Source: DATIKM01 sp035477595 (GTDB lineage Bacteria; Armatimonadota; Chthonomonadetes; Chthonomonadales; CAJBBX01). Taken from it: a stretch of DNA of 6,982 bases. A program made the translations under genes and the position numbers. Below, one piece after another: positions 1 through 6,735 of this stretch (position 1 is its first letter; each line of letters opens with the position of its first letter). The stretch covers positions 1 through 6,982 of the forward strand of contig DATIKM010000017.1 of assembly GCA_035477595.1 (NCBI GenBank), written 5' to 3'. The notes under the pieces are model-generated. The model was not told the origin of the DNA, ran no database searches, and worked only from the letters and a program-made list of their open reading frames with translations.

Positions 1-2
1 TC

Positions 3-134
3 GAGGAGCACCGCCTCTTCACCAGCGACCCCGACGTTCGTGCGCTGATCCGGGAGATGGGCATCATCACGATCAGCTACCGGCCGCTCCGCGACCTGCA
101 ACGCGGCACCTACCGCAGGCCGGCGGATCGTTGA
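3..134 (+). CDS. C-terminal fragment of an unidentified protein
   Basis: An open frame enters from the left edge and ends at TGA 132-134, giving the last 43 residues of a protein (visible tail ...IREMGIITISYRPL...RRPADR). The reading frame and charged, amphipathic composition look like real coding sequence, and the stop sits 17 nt before the start of the next gene on the same strand, as in an operon. I do not recognise the family from this tail: there is no catalytic motif, membrane segment or known C-terminal signature. The function stays open; the rest of the gene lies outside the window. Confidence 0.65.
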   Translation, partial: EEHRLFTSDPDVRALIREMGIITISYRPLRDLQRGTYRRPADR

Positions 135-151
135 GCGGGGAAGGGACGGCG

Positions 152-577
152 ATGCTGCGGCACTCCCACTGCGACCTCATCGCGAAGGTGCTGCGCAAGC
201 GGCGTTTCGCGGTCGCTGGCGCCTCGCGCTCACCCGACGAATGCAGCCACCGGGTGGTCGTCGCTCTGCGGGACGCGGGCTACGAGGTCTACCCCGTGAA
301 CCCCAACGCCGATGAGATTGCGGGGCTAGCGGTGTACCCGAGCCTGGACTGTCTGCCAGTGACGCCGGACTGCGTGGTGTCCTGCACGCCGCCGCTGGTG
401 ACCGAGCGGCTCGCGAGGGACGCCGCCCGCGGCGGCATGGGAATCATGTGGATGCAGCCCGGGTCGGGGTCGACGGCTGCCCTGAACACCGCCCGGTCAT
501 GGGGTATCGAGGTCGTGCAGGGGGGACCATGCATCATGGTTGTGCTAGCCACACGGCGCCGCTGGGGCGTTCCCTGA
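152..577 (+). CDS. CoA-binding domain protein (YccU/COG1832 type)
   Basis: Encodes 141 aa, the normal size for stand-alone CoA-binding (succinyl-CoA ligase alpha-like Rossmann) proteins. Seen: a glycine-rich nucleotide loop GASRSP (23-28), the family hallmark YPVNPN (47-52) followed by G-x-x-x-YPSL (58-65), then VVSCTPP (75-81), a WMQPGS segment (100-105) and GGPCIM near the C-terminus (124-129). These are the conserved blocks of the YccU group, which bind CoA or a CoA-like nucleotide; the physiological role is not established. It is probably cytosolic, with no signal peptide or membrane segment. The ATG at 152 is preferred because GGGGAAGGGA lies about 6 nt upstream; an in-frame TTG at 131 overlaps the previous stop and has no comparable ribosome site. 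It probably shares a transcript with the upstream gene and ends at the hairpin at 584-615. Confidence 0.9.
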   Translation: MLRHSHCDLIAKVLRKRRFAVAGASRSPDECSHRVVVALRDAGYEVYPVNPNADEIAGLAVYPSLDCLPVTPDCVVSCTPPLVTERLARDAARGGMGIMWMQPGSGSTAALNTARSWGIEVVQGGPCIMVVLATRRRWGVP

Positions 578-583
578 AGCGCT

Positions 584-615
584 GAGCGCCGGCGGGCCAC
601 GGCCCGCCGGCGCTC
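584..615. terminator. Perfect hairpin between convergent gene and tRNA
   Basis: GAGCGCCGGCGGGCC (584-598) pairs exactly with 601-615, leaving only AC at the tip, so 15 bp, nearly all G-C. It starts 7 nt after the stop of the CoA-binding gene and lies 4 nt from the 3' end of the convergent tRNA-Leu. This position suits a shared bidirectional terminator. There is no T-tract on either side, so intrinsic termination is inferred from stem strength and location only. Confidence 0.65.
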
Positions 616-619
616 CTCG

Positions 620-702
620 TGCCGGAGAAGGGATTCGAACCCCCATGCGGTCGCCCGCAAGTGATTTTGAGTCACCCGTGTATACCGTTCCACCACTCCG
701 GC
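620..702 (-). tRNA. tRNA-Leu (anticodon CAA)
   Basis: Read on the minus strand, an 83-nt class II tRNA folds completely. The acceptor stem GCCGGAG (702-696) pairs with CTCCGGC (627-621), with discriminator A at 620. The D arm is GTGGAACGGTATACAC. The anticodon stem GGTGA/TCACT holds loop CTCAAAA, giving anticodon CAA at 669-667 (reads UUG codons). The long variable arm is TGCGG-GCGA-CCGCA, a GNRA-capped stem typical of leucine tRNAs. The T arm has the TTCGAAT loop; its stem GGGGG/CCCTT has two G-U pairs next to the acceptor stem. CCA is not encoded, so it must be added after transcription. It has its own promoter at 715-744. Confidence 0.97.
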
Positions 703-714
703 CGGACGCCCGCC

Positions 715-744
715 ATTATAGGTGCCCGAGCGCCCCCTAGTCAA
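715..744 (-). promoter_or_regulatory. Sigma70-type promoter of tRNA-Leu
   Basis: On the minus strand, TTGACT (744-739) is followed by an 18-nt spacer and a perfect TATAAT (720-715). The -10 box lies 12 nt before the first base of the tRNA, so transcription would start only a few bases upstream of the mature 5' end. Match and placement are close to ideal for a housekeeping promoter. Confidence 0.88.
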
Positions 745-754
745 CCGCGCGCGG

Positions 755-1162
755 TCAGGCTGCCCGGCGTCTCAGGAGGTGCTCCGCGTACTGCTGGTCC
801 GTTTCGCGGATGTGGTCGACAAGCCAGTCACGAAGGCGCGTCAGCACCTGCGTCGTGGAGACCCAGTTGCCCGCCTTGAGGTCGGCGAGCATCGCGTCGG
901 CCTCGGCCGCAAAGCGCGCGTGGACTGCCCGGTGCGCCGCGTAGCCAGGGTGGCCCGTCGTCTCCAGAAGGTCCTCCTCATAGGCGAAATGCGTGCGCGC
1001 GTACTCCGTCACCTCCGTCAGCGTCTCGAGCATCAGCGCCCGCGCGTGACCGGCGGTGACCGCGCCCGCAAACGCGTTCAGAAGGTCGATGAACCGCTGG
1101 TGCTGCCGATCAATCGTCACGATGCCGACGCTCAGCTCGGGCGTCCAGTTTACAAAGGCCAA
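755..1162 (-). CDS. Bacteriohemerythrin
   Basis: 135 aa, the standard length for single-domain bacterial hemerythrins, which bind O2 reversibly at a non-haem di-iron centre in a four-helix bundle in the cytosol. All seven expected ligands are present with family spacing: H21, H58 and E62 (HFAYE), H77 and H81 (HRAVH), H117 and D122 (HIRETD). The N-terminal W6 and the G13...D18...QH21 segment are also typical. No sensor or transmembrane domain is fused, so it is likely an O2 carrier or scavenger rather than a chemotaxis receptor. The start is a TTG at 1162-1160, fixed by GGAGGA 4 nt upstream and by the conserved N-terminus (MAFVNW). The tRNA promoter begins 11 nt beyond its stop on the same strand. 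A stable hairpin (1178-1199) lies in its leader. Confidence 0.95.
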   Translation of the reverse strand: MAFVNWTPELSVGIVTIDRQHQRFIDLLNAFAGAVTAGHARALMLETLTEVTEYARTHFAYEEDLLETTGHPGYAAHRAVHARFAAEADAMLADLKAGNWVSTTQVLTRLRDWLVDHIRETDQQYAEHLLRRRAA

Positions 1163-1166
1163 AGGG

Positions 1167-1172
1167 TCCTCC
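1167..1172 (-). promoter_or_regulatory. Shine-Dalgarno that fixes the TTG start of bacteriohemerythrin
   Basis: On the minus strand GGAGGA (1172-1167) stands 4 nt before TTG 1162-1160. No ATG in frame lies nearby, and the encoded N-terminus begins just where other bacteriohemerythrins begin, so TTG is the probable initiator. Confidence 0.75.
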
Positions 1173-1177
1173 CCCTG

Positions 1178-1199
1178 GCGCCGCGATCGAGCGCGGCGC
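1178..1199. repeat. 8-bp perfect hairpin in the leader of bacteriohemerythrin
   Basis: GCGCCGCG (1178-1185) and CGCGGCGC (1192-1199) pair around a 6-nt loop (ATCGAG). On the minus strand it ends 5 nt before the Shine-Dalgarno of the bacteriohemerythrin gene, so in the leader RNA it could influence ribosome access. A smaller inverted repeat, TGCCG/CGGCA (1200-1204, 1212-1216), follows directly. Function is inferred from position only. Confidence 0.45.
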
Positions 1200-1228
1200 T
1201 GCCGGAATCATCGGCACCATGCGGGTCC

Positions 1229-1242
1229 TGGCTCAGGAGCCA
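1229..1242. promoter_or_regulatory. Inverted repeat in the divergent spacer, possible operator
   Basis: TGGCTC-AG-GAGCCA is a perfect 6+6 inverted repeat in the 223-nt spacer between the divergent bacteriohemerythrin and ABC ATPase genes. I found no convincing -35/-10 pair around it on either strand, so calling it a regulator site is a guess from symmetry and location. Confidence 0.25.
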
Positions 1243-1385
1243 CGGAGGAGGATTGGACGCAGGTCGCGTGTAAGGGGTTTGGAGCGCGTAAGTCCGGCCT
1301 TGCGCAGAGCCCCAGCGAGCGGGGCGATGGCGGGCGTCCGGGGCAGGGAGCGCGCCACGCTGGCAGGAGGAGGGTCCTCGGGGAC

Positions 1386-2534
<1,149 letters not shown>

Positions 2535-2649
2535 TCGGGCCGCTGGCCGGCTTGCCCGGGCCCACCGCCACGCCGAGCGGCCGGGCCCAGGCGCGCTGAG
2601 GCGCCCCGGGCGCGTATGGCCTCCTGGCGCCGGAGAGGACCCGCCCAAC
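2535..2649. other. GC-rich spacer with possible stem-loops
   Basis: This 115-nt gap between the ATPase and the DUF255 gene is almost pure G+C. GGCCGCT (2538-2544) can pair with AGCGGCC (2576-2582), enclosing the palindrome GCCCGGGC (2554-2561), and GCGCC/GGCGC (2601-2605, 2609-2613) forms a short hairpin. There is no T-tract. These could end or attenuate transcription after the ATPase gene, but in DNA this GC-rich such stems also arise by chance. No promoter is evident. Confidence 0.35.
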
Positions 2650-4785
2650 ATGGGGAACAGGCGACCGGCGAACCGCCTCATAGACGAGACCAGCCCCTAC
2701 CTGCTCCAGCATGCGCGCAACCCCGTCGACTGGCGCCCGTGGGGCCCGGACGCGTTCGAGCGCGCCCGCTCCGAGGAGAAGCCCATCCTGCTCTCCGTCG
2801 GGTACTCCGCCTGTCACTGGTGCCACGTGATGGAGCGCGAGAGCTTCGAGAACGAAGCCATCGCCGAGGCCATGAACCGCCACTTCGTGTGCGTGAAGGT
2901 CGATCGCGAGGAGCGGCCGGATATCGACGCCATCTACATGAGCGCGGTGCAGATTTTGGCCGGCCAGGGCGGCTGGCCGATGACCGTGTTCCTGACGCCC
3001 AAGGGCAAGCCTTTCTACGGAGGCTCCTACTATCCGCCGGACGACCGGTGGGGGCGCCCGGGGTTCCCCCGCGTGCTGGAGGCGGTGGCCGCTGCGTGGC
3101 GCGACCAGCGGGCCGAGGTCCTAGCGCAGGGCGAAACGATCGCCGCCCAGATTGCCGCGGCCGCGCGGATCAATCTGCCTGCCGCGCCGGTGACAACCGA
3201 CGTGCTGGACCGCGCCTTCGACGCGCTGCGGCCGAACTATGACGCGCAGTACGGTGGGTTCGGCAGCGCGCCTAAGTTTCCCCAGCCGATGCTCCTCGAC
3301 TTCCTGCTCCGGTATGCCCGCCGCACGGGGCGCGTGGAGCCGCTGGAGATGGCAGCGCACACGCTGGAGCGCATGGCGATGGGCGGCATCTTCGACCACC
3401 TGGGAGGGGGGTTCCACCGGTACAGCACGGACGCCCGATGGCTGGTGCCGCACTTCGAGAAGATGCTCTACGACAACGCCCAGATTGCTGTGTCGCTCGT
3501 CCATGCTTGGCGCGCGACGGGCGACGGTTGCCACCGCGAGGCCGCCGAACGCACCCTGGACTACCTGCGCCGCGAGATGCTCGCGGACGCCGGCGCCTTC
3601 TACGCAACGCAGGACGCCGACAGCGAGGGCGAGGAGGGCCGCTACTTCGTCTGGACGGCAGCGGAGGTCGAGTCGCTACTGGGCCCCGAGGATGGCCGGC
3701 TGTTCTCCCGCTGCTACGACGTGCGGCCTGAGGGGAACTGGGAGGGCAGCAGCGTCCTCAACCTGCCCGCGCCCTTGGACGCGGTGGCGCGCTCGGAAGG
3801 CCTCGCACCGGATGAACTCGCAGAGCGCCTGGCGGCGATGCGCGCGACTCTGCTCGCGGCGCGCGAGGAGCGCGTCGCGCCGCCGCGCGACGCGAAGGTG
3901 CTGGTCGCGTGGAATGGCCTCGCCATTGCCGCGTTCGCCGAGGCGGCGGTCGCCTTCGACCGGCCCGACTACCTGCAGGCAGCCGTGAACGCCGCTGGCT
4001 TCGCGCTGTCCGAGCTGCTATTGCCACCCGCCATCGGTGATGGCGCCGATCTGTCGGGCCGCCGGCTGACGCACTGCGCCACGGAGGTTGCCGTGGAGGA
4101 CGAGCGGGCGCCCGGCGGCGTGGGGCGCCGCTGGCAGGCAAGCCCCATACGCGCGTTCCTCGATGACCATGCCTGCCTGGCGGACGGCCTGCTCCGCCTC
4201 CATGAGGCGACCGGTGAGAGCCGCTGGCTCGGGGCCGCTCGCTGGCTCGCTGACGAGATGCTGAACCGCTTCCGCGCCCCGGATGGCGGCTTCTACATCA
4301 CTGCGCACGACGCGGAGGAGCTCATCGAGCGCCCCGGAAGCCCCTTCGACAACGCGGTCCCATCCGGTCAGTCGGTCGCGCTCGACGTGCTGCTGCAGCT
4401 CGCGGCGCTCACGGGAGAGCCCGCCTATGCAGAGGCCGCGGCGCCCCCGCTCCGCGCGATGGCCGAGGCGATGGCCCGGCACCCCACCGCGTTCGGCCGC
4501 CTGCTCTGCGCGGCGGACCGCTTCGTGGGACCCGCGGTCACGGTGACGGTTGTGGGCGCGCCCGACGACGCGCGCACAAAGGCGCTGCTCCGTGTGGCGC
4601 GCTCGGGCTGGCGCCCGAACACGCTGGTAGCACCGGTCCATGATGGCGCTCGCTCGGGCGGGCCGTGGAGCCAGGCGGCCGGCAGCGCGGCGCCGGCGAG
4701 ACCGTACGCCATCGTCTGCCGCGACTCGGTGTGCGGTCTGCCGATGACGGAGCCCGCCGAGCTTGCGCGGCAGCTAGAGAGCTAG
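2650..4785 (+). CDS. Thioredoxin-domain protein, YyaL/DUF255 family
   Basis: 711 aa, the full family length (bacterial YyaL, animal SPATA20). Residues 1-170 are a thioredoxin-like DUF255 domain: it opens with NRLIDETSPYLLQHARNPVDW, carries the redox-type pair C55-x-x-C58 in SACHWCHVM, then VKVDREERPDID and GGWPMTVFLTP. The rest is an (alpha/alpha)6-barrel as in glycosidases and epimerases, with conserved blocks GGFGSAPKFP (about 202-211), HFEKMLYDNAQ (268-278), QDADSEGEEG (321-330), KVLVAWNGL (416-424) and DNAVPSGQS (567-575). No signal peptide is visible, so it is probably cytosolic. The substrate is unknown; a redox or sugar-related role is only suggested by the domains. ATG 2650 is preceded by GGAGAGGA about 10 nt upstream and matches the family N-terminus. 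The gene is intact with no frameshift. It follows the ATPase by 115 nt. Confidence 0.95.
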   Translation: MGNRRPANRLIDETSPYLLQHARNPVDWRPWGPDAFERARSEEKPILLSVGYSACHWCHVMERESFENEAIAEAMNRHFVCVKVDREERPDIDAIYMSAVQILAGQGGWPMTVFLTPKGKPFYGGSYYPPDDRWGRPGFPRVLEAVAAAWRDQRAEVLAQGETIAAQIAAAARINLPAAPVTTDVLDRAFDALRPNYDAQYGGFGSAPKFPQPMLLDFLLRYARRTGRVEPLEMAAHTLERMAMGGIFDHLGGGFHRYSTDARWLVPHFEKMLYDNAQIAVSLVHAWRATGDGCHREAAERTLDYLRREMLADAGAFYATQDADSEGEEGRYFVWTAAEVESLLGPEDGRLFSRCYDVRPEGNWEGSSVLNLPAPLDAVARSEGLAPDELAERLAAMRATLLAAREERVAPPRDAKVLVAWNGLAIAAFAEAAVAFDRPDYLQAAVNAAGFALSELLLPPAIGDGADLSGRRLTHCATEVAVEDERAPGGVGRRWQASPIRAFLDDHACLADGLLRLHEATGESRWLGAARWLADEMLNRFRAPDGGFYITAHDAEELIERPGSPFDNAVPSGQSVALDVLLQLAALTGEPAYAEAAAPPLRAMAEAMARHPTAFGRLLCAADRFVGPAVTVTVVGAPDDARTKALLRVARSGWRPNTLVAPVHDGARSGGPWSQAAGSAAPARPYAIVCRDSVCGLPMTEPAELARQLES

Positions 4786-4880
4786 CCAGGCCGGGCGCCG
4801 CCCGCCATCGGTACGGAGCGACGCGCACGCCGGTCCCCGCGCGGCACGGCCGCTCCGGCGCCATGCCAGCCCCAATCCCC

Positions 4881-4891
4881 GCTTGCCAAGC
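4881..4891. promoter_or_regulatory. Palindrome overlapping the -35 box, possible operator
   Basis: GCTTG-C-CAAGC is an 11-bp odd palindrome that covers the TTGCCA -35 element at 4883-4888. It is flanked by a further pairing of CCCCGC (4877-4882) with GCGGGG (4892-4897). Its position would suit a repressor site for the dehydrogenase gene, but short palindromes are common in this GC-rich DNA. Confidence 0.3.
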
Positions 4892-4911
4892 GCGGGGCGG
4901 GGTGCTATCCT
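4883..4911 (+). promoter_or_regulatory. Sigma70-type promoter of the MDR dehydrogenase
   Basis: TTGCCA (4883-4888) and TATCCT (4906-4911) are separated by exactly 17 nt, in the 169-nt gap after the DUF255 gene. Transcription would start near 4918, giving a leader of about 37 nt with a hairpin (4913-4931) and a strong Shine-Dalgarno. TATCCT and TTGCCA each keep four of six consensus bases. Confidence 0.6.
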
Positions 4912-4912
4912 C

Positions 4913-4931
4913 CCCTCGGCCACCCCGAGGG
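4913..4931 (+). promoter_or_regulatory. Hairpin at the start of the dehydrogenase leader RNA
   Basis: CCCTCGG (4913-4919) pairs with CCGAGGG (4925-4931) around a CCACC loop. It covers the predicted transcription start and lies 8 nt before the Shine-Dalgarno, so depending on the exact start only part of it would be in the RNA. It could stabilise the 5' end or be part of an operator; this is inferred from position. Confidence 0.35.
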
Positions 4932-4939
4932 CGGCCGGC

Positions 4940-4946
4940 GGAGGAG
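4940..4946 (+). promoter_or_regulatory. Shine-Dalgarno that fixes the dehydrogenase start
   Basis: GGAGGAG at 4940-4946 is followed by 8 nt and ATG 4955-4957. This decides against an in-frame TTG at 4883, which lies inside the promoter's -35 element and would add 24 residues without family similarity. Confidence 0.8.
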
Positions 4947-4954
4947 TTCAGACC

Positions 4955-6007
4955 ATGCCCCGCGAGATCGTCACGACCGACGGACGGAGCTTCTCGTTCC
5001 GCGACGTCGAGCTGCCGCCCTTGGGTTCGCAGCAGCTCCGCGTGCGCGTACGCTTCGCCGCGCCCAAGCACGGTACCGAGATGCACCTCTACGGCGGAAG
5101 CTCCTTCGACCGGAAGCGATGGGACTCGCGCCTCCGCATGTTCCTGCCGCGCCCTGCCGACGAGGAGGCGCGCTCGAGGCCGGACGTGCGCTCGGTGGGG
5201 AACATGTACGTCGGCGAGGTCGTCGAGGCGGGCCCCGAGGCGCAACGCTTCGCCCTGGGGGAGATGGTCTTCGGCTACGGGCCGATCCGCGAGGTGAACC
5301 AGGCGAGCCAGGACGACCTCTGGCCACTTGGCACGCTCACGCCGGAGGACGCGGTGTGCGTTGACCCCGCGCACGTCGCCTTCGTCGCCGTGCGCGACGG
5401 GAACATCCGCATTGGGGACGACGTGGCCGTCTACGGTCTGGGCGCCATCGGCCTGATGACCGTGCGGATCGCCCGCGCGGCCGGCGCGCGCCGCGTGTTC
5501 GCCGTGGACCCGGCGGCGGTGCGGCGCGCCAGCGCTCTCAGGGGCGGCGCCGACGCGGCCTACGATCCCGCCGCCTGCGACGCAGCGCTGGAGATAAAGC
5601 GGGCGGCCGACGACTGCGGCGTCGACGTGGCGATCGAAACGTCCGGCAGCGCCGCGGCGCTTCACGACTCGATCCGCTGCATCCGTCAGTGCGGCGTCAT
5701 CGTCCACGTTCCGTGGGGACCCAGGAGCTGCGCCGACCTGCATCTCGATGAGGAGTTTCATCTGAACCGGCCGACCATCGTCGCAAGCCAGGCGTGGGCC
5801 GGCTGGGGCAACCCGGATCGCTCCTACCCGCTCTGGACCCACGAACGCGCCTTCGAGGCAACGATAGAGCTGTTCCGCAGCGGCCTGGTCACCGCGCGCG
5901 ACCTCATCGAACCGCACATCGCGTTCGAGGATGCGCCCGCGGAGATGGCGAGGCTGATGGCGAGTCCCGATCACGCCGTGAAGGTGGGCGTGGTCTTCCC
6001 AGGCTGA
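4955..6007 (+). CDS. Zinc-less MDR (alcohol dehydrogenase-like) oxidoreductase
   Basis: 350 aa, the usual size for medium-chain dehydrogenases. The N-terminal GroES-like domain is followed by a Rossmann domain with GLGAIG (161-166) and an acidic residue D185 at the end of the second strand (VFAVDP), which points to NAD(H) rather than NADP(H). The catalytic zinc ligands look lost: where relatives have CGTDxH this protein has HGTEMH (39-44), and where they have GHE it has GNM (82-84). The four-cysteine structural zinc loop is absent as well. The GTE motif recalls the branch around bacteriochlorophyllide dehydrogenase BchC and similar MDR proteins often annotated as Zn-binding by homology. The substrate is unknown; a sugar, polyol or cyclitol is possible but not shown. 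It is probably cytosolic. It has its own promoter (4883-4911), so it need not be cotranscribed with the DUF255 gene. An imperfect hairpin at 6003-6027 follows. Confidence 0.9.
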   Translation: MPREIVTTDGRSFSFRDVELPPLGSQQLRVRVRFAAPKHGTEMHLYGGSSFDRKRWDSRLRMFLPRPADEEARSRPDVRSVGNMYVGEVVEAGPEAQRFALGEMVFGYGPIREVNQASQDDLWPLGTLTPEDAVCVDPAHVAFVAVRDGNIRIGDDVAVYGLGAIGLMTVRIARAAGARRVFAVDPAAVRRASALRGGADAAYDPAACDAALEIKRAADDCGVDVAIETSGSAAALHDSIRCIRQCGVIVHVPWGPRSCADLHLDEEFHLNRPTIVASQAWAGWGNPDRSYPLWTHERAFEATIELFRSGLVTARDLIEPHIAFEDAPAEMARLMASPDHAVKVGVVFPG

Positions 6008-6027
6008 GGCCGACTGACCGGCTCAGC
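6003..6027 (+). terminator. Possible weak terminator after the dehydrogenase
   Basis: GCTGAG (6003-6008), containing the stop codon, pairs with CTCAGC (6022-6027). After a bulged G, CCG (6010-6012) pairs with CGG (6019-6021) around the loop ACTGAC. The location suits transcript 3'-end formation, but no T-tract follows. Confidence 0.35.
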
Positions 6028-6236
6028 GTCTGCGCGGGAGGGTGCGCCGCAGCACGCCGTGGTCGCGGGAGGCGGCCGGGCCCAGGCGGCTGGTCCGGCT
6101 CGCGCAGACCCGGTTCGCGGGCGCCACGCCCTCAGATGATCCCCGTGCGTGGTGGCGAGGCCCTACCCCTTCTGATGGAAGGGCCGATGTCGCTCCGCTC
6201 CACGATGCTGCACCGGGTGCGTCCGCGCGTCCCCCT

Positions 6237-6274
6237 CGCGCATGTCGGCGATGGCGCCTCGGCGAGCATGCGCG
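6237..6274. repeat. 8-bp inverted repeat, extendable with one bulge
   Basis: CGCGCATG (6237-6244) pairs exactly with CATGCGCG (6267-6274). Skipping T6236 adds two more G-C pairs. The 22-nt loop contains the palindrome GGCGCC. No associated gene or promoter is clear. Confidence 0.35.
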
Positions 6275-6338
6275 GGTCGTTCGAGCCCATCGTCTAGTGC
6301 AGCCGGCGCCCGCCCTCCGGCTGGATCCAGAAGATAGA

Positions 6339-6410
6339 AGGGAAGAGGCATCGTCTTTCGCGTCTTGCCTCTCCCCTCTTTGCCCCTCCCCGGAGGCTCC
6401 GGAGAGAGGC
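6339..6410. repeat. Two mutually exclusive hairpins sharing one arm
   Basis: AGGGAAGAGGCA (6339-6350) pairs with TGCCTCTCCCCT (6366-6377) with a single A-C mismatch and a 15-nt loop. The same middle segment, GCCTCTC (6367-6373), pairs exactly with GAGAGGC (6404-6410), and the latter encloses CCGGAG/CTCCGG (6390-6395, 6397-6402). Only one fold can form at a time. On the minus strand the second stem begins about 20 nt after the stop of the small gene at 6430-6735, so it could serve as its terminator, although without a T-tract. It might also be a dispersed intergenic repeat; one window cannot tell. Confidence 0.45.
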
Positions 6411-6429
6411 TGCGCGCTGACGCTCTAGC

Positions 6430-6735
6430 TCAGGCGAGCAGGTCGAGCGATGGTCGGGCGGCGACCTGCTTTGGTTCCGTCAGTGACCCGTTGGCGATGC
6501 GAGCCGCGTGGCTGACGGCGGGTCCGACCTGGTCGCCGGCCATCCGCGCAGTCTCGCGCGCCTCGCGCACCGCTGCGGCGACCGACGGGCCGCGCGCGGC
6601 GGAGCTGATCTCCACCGAGACGGACGGATGGCCGGAGGCAGGCCCAGCGTTGCTGGGAGCGGTCGTCACGCGCGCCACGACGGCGCGCTCGACTACGAGC
6701 GCCCGCGCGTACACCCCGGCGATCGGACTGGTCAT
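6430..6735 (-). CDS. Hypothetical 101-aa protein
   Basis: ATG at 6735-6733 is preceded by GGAG with 8 nt spacing, and the frame ends at TGA 6432-6430. Codons strongly prefer G or C in third position, as in the clear genes here, and the composition (Ala, Val, Ser rich with regular charged residues) looks like a natural protein rather than an antisense shadow. No cysteine, signal peptide or membrane helix is seen. The C-terminal half, about 38-101, has a predicted helix (VAAAVREARETARMAGDQV) and then AARIANGSL...VAARPSLDLLA. The order of an SS-A motif, a charged helix, an I-A-x-G turn and a final V-A...LL faintly recalls FlgM-type anti-sigma factors, but it is too weak to name it. The frame stays open upstream to 6954; the shorter start is preferred for its ribosome site. 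Confidence 0.55.
   Translation of the reverse strand: MTSPIAGVYARALVVERAVVARVTTAPSNAGPASGHPSVSVEISSAARGPSVAAAVREARETARMAGDQVGPAVSHAARIANGSLTEPKQVAARPSLDLLA

Larger units (their letters stand above)
6028..6429. other. Non-coding stretch with inverted repeats, no convincing gene
   Basis: About 400 nt without a gene I can support. The open frames here are short, arginine/alanine/proline-rich and lack family features. A 36-residue frame at 6187-6297 has GGAAGGG close before its ATG, but nothing else speaks for it. The stretch holds an 8-bp inverted repeat, CGCGCATG/CATGCGCG (6237-6244, 6267-6274), and, from 6339 on, purine- and pyrimidine-rich blocks that form competing hairpins. From 6331 the base composition shifts to AG- and CT-rich tracts, unlike the coding DNA around it. 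Confidence 0.5.

Noticed and set aside
1056..1385. Open in-frame extension of the ABC ATPase by 110 codons
   Set aside because: It overlaps the bacteriohemerythrin gene on the other strand, is Arg-rich and has no ATPase similarity; the family N-terminus starts at ATG 1386 behind a Shine-Dalgarno.
4538..5974. Long 478-codon open frame on the minus strand
   Set aside because: It lies antisense across the end of the DUF255 gene and nearly all of the dehydrogenase, is rich in Arg, Ala, Gly and Pro, and has no recognisable motif; high-GC genes commonly leave such open antisense frames.
6163..6351. 62-codon open frame on the minus strand
   Set aside because: No Shine-Dalgarno before its ATG and a His/Arg/Ala-rich sequence with no protein-like pattern; it also runs through inverted repeats.
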